From: Lentisphaeraceae bacterium
GTDB lineage: Bacteria; Verrucomicrobiota; Kiritimatiellia; RFP12; DVOR01
Assembly: GCA_004555175.1 (NCBI GenBank)
Contig: SFJE01000032.1
Location: 1 to 19,452 of the forward strand
Length of the DNA stretch: 19,452 nt
Reading direction: 5' to 3'
Shown in pieces: positions 1 through 6,897 of the stretch. Each line of letters begins with the position of its first letter. Within the stretch, counting starts at the first letter, position 1. The notes under the pieces are model-generated. The model saw only the letters and a list, made by a program, of their open reading frames with translations. It had not been told where the DNA came from and ran no database searches. Position numbers and translations under genes: made by a program.

Positions 1-124
1 TAGGGAGGTTATCCCCTTGATAAACGGTAAGATAAGACGAAGCGGGTTGCGCGTGGGGTGTCTCTCCTGCAAAGACGACAGCACTTACCCAGAGAAGAAG
101 GTGTAAAATCAATCGCTTAAACAT
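1..124 (-). CDS. Secreted protein, N-terminal fragment (runs off the window)
   Basis: An open frame starts with ATG at 124 and continues off the left edge, so only 41 codons are visible. It begins MFKRLILHLLLWVSAVVFAG, a typical Sec signal peptide: two basic residues, a hydrophobic core of about 14 residues and a likely cleavage site after Val-Phe-Ala (about residue 19). The mature part starts GETPHAQPASSYLTVYQGDN and gives no family. It lies 19 nt after the methyltransferase stop codon on the same strand, with only a weak ribosome-binding site, and it shares that gene's lower GC. It may be the last gene of the island or the first host gene after it. The function is unknown. The call rests on the signal peptide and the gene spacing. 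Confidence 0.5.
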   Translation of the reverse strand, partial: MFKRLILHLLLWVSAVVFAGETPHAQPASSYLTVYQGDNLP

Positions 125-143
125 ACGCTATGAAAGGCTGGCC

Positions 144-1661
144 TTAAGTTGTGAGGTTTAATTCTCCCTGAATCGAGGTGTCTTCAGGGATGTCAACCGT
201 GATCTCTGGGATCTCAAACGTTAGGGTGCGGTTTTGACGAGGAACGAAAAACGCGGGGATTCCAAAATAAAAACGCTGGCAGGAGGCTTTCCGGCGTTTG
301 TACCAAGAAGTCTTCGCAATGTATTGGATATATTCGAAGATGGTGGAAAAGGGTTCCTCAGTCCGTTCGCGCCACCACCTCTTGAAGAACGGTGTCAGAT
401 TTTCTTCAAGGTTCTCAAGTGGAACAGTTCTATTGGCTCCTGGCGAAACATTGCGATTGATGTCATAGCTGCAAAACCCGAAATAGTCCGAAGAGTTATG
501 CGATGGATTGCCCGTGAAGTAGAAGGATGGCCCCGGGTGCGGATTGAGTTCGTAGACGAAGTTTTTCTTTTGTTTTAGGCGCGGACACCGGAAATAGTAA
601 TGAATATGATTGCGGCCATTGATTTCCTTGTAGTTTTCAAGATCTTCAAAGGCTTGAAGAATATCTGGCTTCTCTTTGATGTTGGCAATATAGGAGAGAA
701 GAATGTCGAGTTTTGCCTGGACAGCGGGATCGGAAAAGGGTTTCTCAAAGAGTTTAAGGTGAAAGCGACCGTTATACTGTAGGTGCTCGTAGAGCGATTG
801 TCGGTCCAAGTGCTCGGCCCGAATGAGTGCGCATAGGCGCGAGCGGAAATGCTCTTTACTTTCGCCAACAATGGACATCAACAGACTTTCGCATGGGACA
901 GAACCAAGATAGGTCTTTCGGAAAATCTTTTGGAAGGGGATGATGTCCCGTTGCTGAAGGCAAAGAAACGTATCAAGAGAGACGGATTTCCCGTCTACGG
1001 TCACGGTCTCCTGCGGTGAATGTGGGCAAACTCTGAGCGATAGGCAAATCAGCTCCTGAGCAACATTCTCAAATTCGGTCCCCCGGATTGTGCTAATCCC
1101 GATAAACTCGCAATGCTCCTTTAAGAGCTGCTTGAAACGCTGAAAGAATTTGGAGTTATTCTTGACGATGGACAGCGGGACAATGTAATGGATCTCGCCC
1201 GTTTGTGTCGGGCTCTGCAGAATAAGGTCAAGCGTGTGCAAGATAAAGAACACCGCCTCCTCGCGAATGCCAGGTACTTGGTATTTGCGTGTCAGGCGAG
1301 CAATAAAGTCTCGATGCGTCGTTAACGAATAGGCGGGCGTCCGATAGGGAGGATTTCCAACAAAAATAAGGCGCTTATGCGTCTCGTAGGAGAAGTCATA
1401 GAAATTAGCATTGTAAAGCGTTACGCAAGCATAACGCGTTTGGAGCGCTTCATCGTAGACGGTTCTGTCCAACTCAATACCAATGGTTGGAATATTCCTT
1501 GCGGCCAACGCGTGAATAAAGTTGCCGGAGCCAAACGAAGGTTCAATCGCAATTGCATCAGCAAAATCAATCCGCGAAACAATGTGCTCACAAATCTCAG
1601 GGCGCGTGAAGTATTGCCCCAAGATAAATCGCCGGTTCTGAATGTTCTTCTCTTCTACCAT
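144..1661 (-). CDS. Type II adenine-specific DNA methyltransferase
   Basis: A 505-residue N6-adenine methyltransferase, expected to transfer a methyl group from S-adenosylmethionine to adenine in the site cut by the endonuclease encoded just upstream. Visible motifs in order are GQYFTRP (residues 15-21, motif X), EPSFGSGNF (40-48, motif I, cofactor binding), GIELD (61-65, motif II) and GNPPY (102-106, motif IV, catalytic). This X-I-IV order with a long C-terminal part (about 110-505, the likely target-recognition region) is that of gamma-class type II enzymes. The recognition site cannot be read from the sequence. Its ATG is 3 nt after the endonuclease stop codon, so the two are probably translated from one message. 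GC is about 45-48% by eye, far below the flanking genes, which suggests horizontal transfer. A solitary methyltransferase is unlikely given its neighbour. Confidence 0.9.
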   Translation of the reverse strand: MVEEKNIQNRRFILGQYFTRPEICEHIVSRIDFADAIAIEPSFGSGNFIHALAARNIPTIGIELDRTVYDEALQTRYACVTLYNANFYDFSYETHKRLIFVGNPPYRTPAYSLTTHRDFIARLTRKYQVPGIREEAVFFILHTLDLILQSPTQTGEIHYIVPLSIVKNNSKFFQRFKQLLKEHCEFIGISTIRGTEFENVAQELICLSLRVCPHSPQETVTVDGKSVSLDTFLCLQQRDIIPFQKIFRKTYLGSVPCESLLMSIVGESKEHFRSRLCALIRAEHLDRQSLYEHLQYNGRFHLKLFEKPFSDPAVQAKLDILLSYIANIKEKPDILQAFEDLENYKEINGRNHIHYYFRCPRLKQKKNFVYELNPHPGPSFYFTGNPSHNSSDYFGFCSYDINRNVSPGANRTVPLENLEENLTPFFKRWWRERTEEPFSTIFEYIQYIAKTSWYKRRKASCQRFYFGIPAFFVPRQNRTLTFEIPEITVDIPEDTSIQGELNLTT

Positions 1662-1664
1662 AAC

Positions 1665-2348
1665 CTACCGTGGCAACTGCCAATTGATTTCGTCCAATCG
1701 CTGTGTAATCTCCTCCTGAAAGCTCGCAAAGTCGTACTGTTTTTCAAGGTCGTAGTCGTTAATTTCGAAGTACTTGGCATACTTGAGCACTTGCCCAAGA
1801 TTGACCTGACCTTCCGTTTGATGATTGCGGTGTTGAATACTTAACGGGATTTTCCCTGGCTCAACATTTGCCTCTCCTGGGTGTTGGCTAACCATTTTAC
1901 TTGGAATGACAAACAACCGACTTCCGTCTCCAAACAGGATATGAAATACAAACCAATCACAGCAACTGGGCTTAGTCTGCTGATACGATGAAGTCGAAAA
2001 TTTAGAAGGCGAAACGCGGTCTTGCTTTAAGAAAATCTGCGTCTGTCCTTTAGAACACGCCCGGAGCGATTTAATTTCAATTCGCTCTTTTTGAGGCGTT
2101 AATGCATCGTAGCTTGTATCATTCGTGGGTTTTGTCCAACCGTTAAAGCTATTGCGAACTCTCATCTCCATAATGTCACCATACTTCTTCCCGGTTGCGA
2201 TTGTAAAATAACTATAATACGGATAGCGTATTTGGCAGCGCTTGTAATATCCTTCCAAGGCTTCTCGGACAATGGCCATCCCTTCTGGCGCAAGGCCTCC
2301 ATATTTCTCAATATCACACAACATCAACTCTAATTCTTCCTTCGTCAC
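1665..2348 (-). CDS. Putative type II restriction endonuclease, PD-(D/E)XK type
   Basis: A 227-residue protein with no family I can name, but with a plausible PD-(D/E)XK nuclease core: Asp81 in SYDAL, then RIEIKS with Glu91-x-Lys93, ten residues apart as in many restriction enzymes. An acidic patch at DIMEMR (about 58-63) could belong to the same core. The size is normal for a stand-alone type II endonuclease, and the position directly before an adenine methyltransferase (3-nt gap) supports cleavage of unmodified DNA as its role. The start is GTG at 2348, chosen because AGAGGTG lies about 6 nt upstream; no in-frame ATG with a site is closer. Lower GC than the host genes marks it as part of the transferred island. 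The role comes mainly from the motif and neighbour, not from recognised homology. Confidence 0.72.
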   Translation of the reverse strand: MTKEELELMLCDIEKYGGLAPEGMAIVREALEGYYKRCQIRYPYYSYFTIATGKKYGDIMEMRVRNSFNGWTKPTNDTSYDALTPQKERIEIKSLRACSKGQTQIFLKQDRVSPSKFSTSSYQQTKPSCCDWFVFHILFGDGSRLFVIPSKMVSQHPGEANVEPGKIPLSIQHRNHQTEGQVNLGQVLKYAKYFEINDYDLEKQYDFASFQEEITQRLDEINWQLPR

Positions 2349-2364
2349 AGCGCACCTCTTTCAT

Positions 2365-2439
2365 TCAAGAAAATGCGCCTTGTCGTTTGCCCCCTGAAGG
2401 CTTAGCACGGCCCGATGTAGAACACCCGACAAGGCGCAT
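2365..2439 (-). CDS. Possible 24-codon leader ORF before the endonuclease gene
   Basis: A short frame starts with ATG at 2439 (first residues MRLVGCSTSG) and ends with TGA at 2367-2365. GAGGTG sits about 11 nt before its ATG. The stop codon overlaps a further ATG (TGAATG), and the endonuclease GTG follows within 20 nt. Both ends of the frame lie inside the 14-bp inverted repeat at 2372-2385 and 2427-2440, so a hairpin would hide its start. This layout would suit a translated leader controlling the endonuclease, but a frame this short can occur by chance. Confidence 0.22.
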   Translation of the reverse strand: MRLVGCSTSGRAKPSGGKRQGAFS

Positions 2440-2440
2440 T
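2372..2440 (-). promoter_or_regulatory. Perfect 14-bp inverted repeat in the endonuclease leader
   Basis: AATGCGCCTTGTCG at 2372-2385 is matched exactly by its reverse complement CGACAAGGCGCATT at 2427-2440, with a 41-nt loop. It begins 24 nt upstream of the endonuclease GTG. In RNA it would be a stable stem just before the ribosome-binding site; in DNA it could be a split operator. A sequence containing GCACCTC also occurs at both sides (about 2353-2358 and 2449-2454), which duplicates the ribosome-binding-site sequence. Delayed or limited endonuclease expression is a common need of restriction systems, so a regulatory role is likely but not shown. Confidence 0.5.
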
Positions 2441-2563
2441 CGATAACGCACCTCATCTCCCGTCTACATCTCCTCAAGTGCTAATTCTCAGAGGACAGGA
2501 ATACAAAAATCAAACACTAACCATTTCGCCGAATAAACGAACTCCTTTCCGTTTAACGTCGCT

Positions 2564-2572
2564 ATCATAACA
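2564..2572 (-). promoter_or_regulatory. Extended -10 promoter for the type II R-M island
   Basis: On the minus strand the sequence TGTTATGAT fits the extended -10 pattern TGnTATnnT. No good -35 hexamer is seen at 16-18 nt, as is usual for extended -10 promoters. Transcription would start near 2557, leaving a leader of about 200 nt before the endonuclease GTG. The motif lies at the right end of the AT-rich island, just where it meets the GC-rich host DNA. Confidence 0.45.
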
Positions 2573-2579
2573 TATTTAG

Positions 2580-2761
2580 GAGAGAAGTGCTCGAAATTGG
2601 CTGGGATGAACGCCGAAGGCCCGGGCGCGGGCGCGCGAGAGGAGGTGGGGTGGCCGGAGGATACCCTAAAAAAGGGAGGGCCTACCTCGAGGTGACCTAG
2701 GGGCTAGGTCGAGGCGAGGGAGGGGCTAGGACAAAAAGCGCTCGGGCGGGGTGGAATTAAC
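2580..2761. other. GC-rich non-coding junction between R-M island and mla operon
   Basis: No gene is supported here. Base composition switches abruptly near 2600 from AT-rich (island side) to very GC-rich. An imperfect palindrome spans 2685-2714: CCTCGA and CCTAG on the left pair with CTAGG and TCGAGG on the right, leaving a 5-nt bulge and a GGG loop. No transposase, integrase or clear target-site duplication is visible. The switch is the best candidate for the island's right boundary. Confidence 0.5.
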
Positions 2762-2884
2762 AAGGCCCCGTCTTATTGGCAATAAGACCCCGTCTTATTG
2801 GCAATAAGGCCCCGTCTTATTGGCAATAAGACCCCGTCTTGTTTGCAATAAGGCCCCGTCTTGTTTGCAATAAGACGGGGCCTT
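2762..2884. repeat. Five-copy 22-nt tandem repeat ending in an inverted half-unit
   Basis: Units are at 2762-2783, 2784-2805, 2806-2827, 2828-2849 and 2850-2871. Each has the form AAGRCCCCGTCTT followed by about nine bases ending in GCAAT. R alternates strictly G, A, G, A, G. Units 1-3 carry ATTGGCAAT and units 4-5 carry GTTTGCAAT in the second part. The array is followed by AAGACGGGGCCTT (2872-2884), the reverse complement of the unit's first 13 bases. The repeats directly abut each other, with no spacers. Confidence 0.9.
2850..2884 (-). terminator. 13-bp hairpin after mlaD, probable terminator
   Basis: AAGGCCCCGTCTT (2850-2862) and AAGACGGGGCCTT (2872-2884) form a perfect 13-bp stem with a 9-nt loop, 33 nt after the mlaD stop codon. 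The 3' flank on the minus strand is only moderately U-rich (stem ends in CCTT, then ATTG), so it is not a textbook intrinsic terminator. Because the left arm is repeated upstream in the 22-nt array, several alternative stems with the same right arm are possible. Confidence 0.5.
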
Positions 2885-2917
2885 ATGAGTTGCCTTAGGG
2901 GCGAGGGCGGGGTGGGC

Positions 2918-4033
2918 TTACATGCCGCTAAAGAAGAGGGAGGAGAAGGTGGTGATGGGGGCGGTGTCGCGCATATTGTCGATGATCTGGCGGACATCGC
3001 GGAGGGCGGCTTCCACTTCGTCGGCGATGGCCTGGTCGTTGACGAGGCGGCCGAGGGTGCCTTCGCCGCTTTCAAGTTTGGTGGTAATGGCTTTGAGGTT
3101 GGCAGCGGTGGCCTCGAGGTCGCCAATGAGCGGGGAGTCGGATGAGAGGAGGCGACCAAAGCCGCTCTGGGGATTGTTAAGCTTGGCAGTGATTTCGCGG
3201 ATATTGGCGAGGGAGGCCTGGAGGTCGGCGTAGGCGGTGTCCTCTTCGCGCAAGAGTTTGCCGAGGAGACCCTTGCCATCGCGCAGGCCGTCGGAGACGT
3301 CGCGGAGGTTGGCGAGGATGGTTTGGAGGTCGGCGTAGGTGGTGTCCTCTTCGCGCAAGAGTTTGCCGAGGAGGCCTTTGCCTTCGCGCAAGTCGCCAGA
3401 GAGGGTGCGGAAGTTGGCGACGGTGGCCTGGACATCATCGTAGGTGGTGTCCTTGGGGTCGAAGAGGCGGCCGATGAGCCCTTCGCCGCGGCGGGCGCGA
3501 CCAGAGAGATCGGCGAGGTCGGCAGAGATGGTACGGATGTTGGCGAGGGAGGTGCGCAGGTCCTCGGGGTCGACGGCTTCGCGGAGTTCGGCAACGAGTT
3601 CGCCGAGGTTGTCCATGATGTCGACGGGGGGCTTGCCGCCAATGGGGGCGCTTTCGGGGAGGGGCTCGGCGCTGGCCGAGCCGGGTTCGAGGACGAGGCA
3701 GCTGCCACCGAGGAGCGAGGTCTGGCCAACGGTGACGGAGGCGTCGGCACGCAGCGGGACATCGGCATTAATCCGGAAGTTGACCCAGACGCAGTCTTCG
3801 CCTAGGGAGAGCGATTGAACGCTGCCGACCTTCATGCCGCGGACGTGGACGGGGTCTTGGACGCGTAGCGAGCCCACCTGTTCAAAGCGCGCTTGGCGCA
3901 GGACGGTGTGCTTGCCATGGAGCCAATCAACGCCACTGATAATGATGGTGAAGAAGGCCAGAAGGGTGACCACGGCGACCACGAAGAGGCCGGTGATGAC
4001 TTCGGGGAGGATACTTTGGGATTTGTTGGCCAT
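2918..4033 (-). CDS. mlaD: MCE-family substrate-binding protein of the Mla transporter (MlaD-like)
   Basis: A 371-residue periplasmic lipid-binding subunit that would be anchored in the inner membrane and form the MCE ring on the MlaFE complex. Residues about 12-33 are the single N-terminal TM helix. The MCE domain spans about 40-118, with the typical ARFEQVGSLRVQDPVHVRGM stretch and SLLGGSCLVLEPG. The rest is a long helical region built on a period of about 35 residues, marked by G(K/E)GLLGKL-like segments near 184, 218, 254, 291 and 323. It ends with PITTFSSLFF, a tail common in such proteins. This is about twice the length of E. coli MlaD (about 180 residues), so the C-terminal part would project into the periplasm. 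The ATG at 4033 follows the mlaF stop by 2 nt, indicating translational coupling. It is the last gene of the operon. Confidence 0.92.
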   Translation of the reverse strand: MANKSQSILPEVITGLFVVAVVTLLAFFTIIISGVDWLHGKHTVLRQARFEQVGSLRVQDPVHVRGMKVGSVQSLSLGEDCVWVNFRINADVPLRADASVTVGQTSLLGGSCLVLEPGSASAEPLPESAPIGGKPPVDIMDNLGELVAELREAVDPEDLRTSLANIRTISADLADLSGRARRGEGLIGRLFDPKDTTYDDVQATVANFRTLSGDLREGKGLLGKLLREEDTTYADLQTILANLRDVSDGLRDGKGLLGKLLREEDTAYADLQASLANIREITAKLNNPQSGFGRLLSSDSPLIGDLEATAANLKAITTKLESGEGTLGRLVNDQAIADEVEAALRDVRQIIDNMRDTAPITTFSSLFFSGM

Positions 4034-4035
4034 AG

Positions 4036-4791
4036 TTAACGCTCCAGTGCTTGGGCGGCAAGGAAGGCTTGTACTTCCGGGATGGGAGAGTGGAGAATCT
4101 CGGCGGGGGTGGCGACGGTGAGGAAGCGGCCGTCTTTCAGAAAGCCGATGCGCTCGGCATAGCGCAGCGCGCCGCCCAAATCGTGGGTGACCACAATGCA
4201 GGCAGCGCCGTGGGTTTGGTTGACTTGCGTGATGAGCGCATCGATGGTGCGCGACATCACGGGGTCGAGCCCCGAGGTGGGTTCGTCGAAGAAGAGGACC
4301 TCCGGCTCCTCGATGATGGCGCGGGCAAAGGCGGCGCGCTTGACCATCCCGCCGGAGACTTCGGCGGGATAGAGCTCTCCGGCATCGGCCAGGCCCACCT
4401 CGGCCAGGGCGGCTTGGACGCGCTCGGCAATCTCATCTTCGGGCAAACAGCCATGCGAGCGCAGGGGCAAGGCAACATTCTCGGCCAGGGTCTTCCACCC
4501 TAGAAGCGCGCCACTTTGAAAGAGGTAGCCCACCCGGCGGCGGAGGGCCGAGAGCTCGCCAGCGGAGAGAGTGGAAAGGTCTTGGCCCAACAGGCGAATT
4601 GTGCCGGAGGAGGGCGAGAGTTGGCCAGAGGCGAGCTTGAGCGAGACGCTCTTGCCGGTGCCCGAGGGGCCAATGATAACGAAGCGCTCACCGCGCTTGA
4701 CCGCAAAGGTCTGATTATCCAGCACCCGGCGCGAGCCGAAGCGCTTGCAGACCTGCTCAAAGGCAACGGCGGGGTCGGCGTTAGAGGACAT
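4036..4791 (-). CDS. mlaF: ABC transporter ATP-binding protein, Mla type (MlaF-like)
   Basis: A 251-residue ATPase that powers phospholipid movement through MlaE. From the chosen start, the motifs are Walker A GPSGTGKS (41-48), Q-loop Gln92, signature SGGMVKRAAFARA (146-158, the SGGM(V/A) form typical of MlaF), Walker B EVLFFDE (164-170) and the switch His203 in VVTHD. The frame is open 26 codons further upstream, but the ATG at 4791 is preferred: it overlaps the end of mlaE by 11 nt, gives the usual family length, and is followed directly by a normal MlaF N-terminus. No strong ribosome-binding site is seen, consistent with coupled translation from mlaE. The MlaB STAS subunit is not encoded nearby. 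Confidence 0.94.
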   Translation of the reverse strand: MSSNADPAVAFEQVCKRFGSRRVLDNQTFAVKRGERFVIIGPSGTGKSVSLKLASGQLSPSSGTIRLLGQDLSTLSAGELSALRRRVGYLFQSGALLGWKTLAENVALPLRSHGCLPEDEIAERVQAALAEVGLADAGELYPAEVSGGMVKRAAFARAIIEEPEVLFFDEPTSGLDPVMSRTIDALITQVNQTHGAACIVVTHDLGGALRYAERIGFLKDGRFLTVATPAEILHSPIPEVQAFLAAQALER

Positions 4792-5566
4792 AGCAGAATC
4801 TGGTGATGAAGTAGCCACCAATGAGAATGGCGAGGAAGGAGTAGATGACGGCCCGGCGCGTGGAAGCACCCACCCCCGCCGCGCCCTGCGTGGTGCAAAA
4901 GCCCACCGTGCAGGAGATGCCGCTCACAAGCATGCCAAAGACAAAGGCCTTCAACAGCCCCACCCAGAGATCCTTCACTTCGGCCGCCTCAACAATCTGG
5001 CCCATAAACTGCAGAAAGGGAATATTGAGCTGCGTGTAGCCCACAAGCGCCCCGCCGAAGAAGGCCACCACGCACGTATAGAAGGAGAGGAGCGGCGCCA
5101 TCATCGCCATTGCCCACAGCCGCGGCACCACCAAGAAGCGCACCGGACTCACACTCATCATCTCCAGCGCTGCAATCTCCTCATTGACCGTCATCGTGCC
5201 CAACTGCGCCGCCATCGAGGAGCCGACACACGCCGCCAGGATAATCCCCGTCATAAAGGGCCCCATCTCGCGGAGCATTGCAAAGGAGAGCGTATAGGCC
5301 ACCATCAACTCCTGCGAGAACTGCCGGAAGGCAATCCCCAGTTGCAGCCCCAGAATCATCCCCGTAAAGAGCGCCACCACCGTGGCCACCGCCAAGGTGC
5401 CAATCCCCACCACATAGAGTTGGCGCGCCCAGGTGCGCCGGCACTCGCGCTCCAGAAAAATCCGCGGCAACCCCAACGTGGCCAAGGCCGTCACCTGCGC
5501 GGTAAGCCCAAGCCCCGAGAGCAATCGTGCAGCCAGACTGCCGGCCGCTTCGCGTGTCAACATCAT
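4781..5566 (-). CDS. mlaE: ABC transporter permease, MlaE family
   Basis: A 261-residue inner-membrane permease with about five hydrophobic segments (roughly 53-80, 100-115, 145-175, 200-222, 240-258). The family signature is clear at residues 99-141: REMGP, then GSSMAAQLGTMTVNEEIAALEM. ATG at 5566 is chosen because it overlaps the upstream stop codon as ATGA and has GGAGG 7 nt before it; a frame opening at 5608 would add 14 residues that do not look like MlaE. A second ATG follows at once (5563). It would form the membrane core between MlaF and MlaD. Its coupling to the upstream secreted repeat protein is the notable contextual point. Confidence 0.94.
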   Translation of the reverse strand: MMLTREAAGSLAARLLSGLGLTAQVTALATLGLPRIFLERECRRTWARQLYVVGIGTLAVATVVALFTGMILGLQLGIAFRQFSQELMVAYTLSFAMLREMGPFMTGIILAACVGSSMAAQLGTMTVNEEIAALEMMSVSPVRFLVVPRLWAMAMMAPLLSFYTCVVAFFGGALVGYTQLNIPFLQFMGQIVEAAEVKDLWVGLLKAFVFGMLVSGISCTVGFCTTQGAAGVGASTRRAVIYSFLAILIGGYFITRFCYVL

Positions 5567-6831
5567 TCGCCATCCTCCTCGCCCGCCGCGCGGTGCGTTC
5601 GCCACCAAATCAGCCCCCAGAAGAGTTCATGCAAGGTCTCGTCCGAGCCCACCTCGCGCCGCGCGGTGTAGAAGGTCCAGAAGGGCGCCCAATTGCGCTC
5701 AACCACCGGCACATCGTGGATGGGGAAGAGAATCAGCGAGCGGCGATCCTCGCCCGTCTCCTCGTGGAAGCTACTCGCATAGAAGGGCCACAGACGGAAG
5801 TCACGCTTCTGCACCCGACTGCGTCCGCGGACATCATAGGCCACCACCTCCTCGTTCAGATAGAAGGGCCAAAAGCGCGTCAGGCGCGTACGTTGCACCT
5901 CGGTCTGCTGGCGCTTGTGCATCGCCAAGGGATAGAGGAACCACCAACCATCGCGCGTGCCGCGGTGGGTCATCCCCCAAAAACGCCAAGCCTTCCATGT
6001 GCTCTCCTTCGGGTCGGTGTAACGCTCAAAGAGCGGCCACGGGGCGCGGATCAAACGCGCGCCATCGGTGGTGGTGGAGTAACGGAAGAGCGGCGGAATC
6101 ACCCCCCAGCCCTGCTCAGTGTCCGCGTCAATCCGCTCGCAGATTGGCCACAAACACCAGGCGTGCCCATTGTGCCGCCGGGCGTGGAAGGTCTGGTCAT
6201 TCCAAAAGGGCCACAGGATAAACCGCGCGTCATACTCCGGCTCGCGCTTGGTGCCATAAATCGGCCAAAGGGCCCAACGCGTGCGGTCAGGGTCATACTT
6301 CAGCGAGAAGAAGGGCCACCCAAAGTAGTCGCGCATTACCCGCCGCGAGCCATCGGTCCGATAGCGCAACCAGAACGGGAAGAGCGCCCACTGAAAGTCC
6401 TCAAGCATAAAAAACTTCGGCAACTTGCCATAGACCGGAAAGAGCCCCCAATAATTCACATCCTCATCGCGGCCATGGGTCCAAATCGGCGGAATCGAAA
6501 GCGAGTAATCGCGCGAACGACGGTTCGTGCGATCCTCCTCCCGCCAGAAGGTCATCAACACGCGCCAATGAAACGCATCGCCGCGCCAAGCGAAGTGCGT
6601 CAACGGCCACAGCACCTCCATATCCCGATCCACCCGCTTAACCGGCGATTGCTCCCACGCAAAAAAGGGCCGCACCGCCAACCGCGTCATCCCCTCTCCC
6701 TCGCGACTGCCCCACTCAAAAAAGGGCCCCACGCGAAAGCGAAACGCACCCACCGGATCTGGCGCCGCTCCCGCAACCGCCATCCAGCACAAACCAAGGG
6801 CCAACAAAACCAATCGCAAACACCGAGACAT
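5563..6831 (-). CDS. Secreted Trp-Pro-aromatic repeat protein of the mla operon, unknown function
   Basis: A 422-residue protein I cannot place in a family. Residues 1-22 form a Sec signal peptide (MSRCLRLVLLALGLCWMAVAG, likely cut after Ala-Gly-Ala); no convincing lipobox is present. The mature protein is very rich in Trp, Phe, Tyr and Arg and is built from about 14 copies of a short hydrophobic motif of the form (L/F)(W/F)P(F/I/L)(Y/W/F): near residues 54, 74, 131, 150, 171, 188, 206, 227, 265, 300, 320, 347, 368 and 384. Spacing is mostly 17-35 residues, with polar, charged turns between. Such a pattern suggests repeated beta-strands (barrel, propeller or solenoid). Its stop codon overlaps the mlaE ATG, so it is co-translated with the transporter and may be its periplasmic or outer-membrane partner. 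That role is inference. No ribosome-binding site precedes the ATG. Confidence 0.88.
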   Translation of the reverse strand: MSRCLRLVLLALGLCWMAVAGAAPDPVGAFRFRVGPFFEWGSREGEGMTRLAVRPFFAWEQSPVKRVDRDMEVLWPLTHFAWRGDAFHWRVLMTFWREEDRTNRRSRDYSLSIPPIWTHGRDEDVNYWGLFPVYGKLPKFFMLEDFQWALFPFWLRYRTDGSRRVMRDYFGWPFFSLKYDPDRTRWALWPIYGTKREPEYDARFILWPFWNDQTFHARRHNGHAWCLWPICERIDADTEQGWGVIPPLFRYSTTTDGARLIRAPWPLFERYTDPKESTWKAWRFWGMTHRGTRDGWWFLYPLAMHKRQQTEVQRTRLTRFWPFYLNEEVVAYDVRGRSRVQKRDFRLWPFYASSFHEETGEDRRSLILFPIHDVPVVERNWAPFWTFYTARREVGSDETLHELFWGLIWWRTHRAAGEEDGE

Positions 6832-6839
6832 ACGACTCT

Positions 6840-6848
6840 ATGATAGCA
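6840..6848 (-). promoter_or_regulatory. Extended -10 promoter of the mla operon
   Basis: Minus-strand TGCTATCAT fits TGnTATnnT. TTGCGC lies at 6863-6868 with a 17-nt spacer, sharing TTG with the -35 consensus. The predicted start point is near 6833, only about two bases before the ATG at 6831, so the message would be leaderless or nearly so. This agrees with the absence of a ribosome-binding site. Confidence 0.5.
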
Positions 6849-6897
6849 CACCCCCGGTACGCGCGCAATAACAGGGCGCCGGGACCGCAAAAACGGT

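Noticed and set aside
2762..2884. CRISPR array
   Set aside because: Units abut directly with no spacers, and the unit is only 22 nt; no cas genes nearby.
2773..3768. Minus-strand frame of 331 codons overlapping mlaD and running into the 22-nt repeats
   Set aside because: Pro/Ser/Ala-rich alternative frame of mlaD; its C-terminus is only the translated repeat.
4792..4869. N-terminal extension of MlaF to 4869
   Set aside because: It would overlap mlaE by almost 90 nt and adds Pro/Ser-rich residues absent from the family; ATG at 4791 fits.
5527..6843. Plus-strand open frame opposite the WP-repeat gene (438 codons)
   Set aside because: The minus-strand frame has a signal peptide, repeats and operon overlap; the plus frame has none of these.
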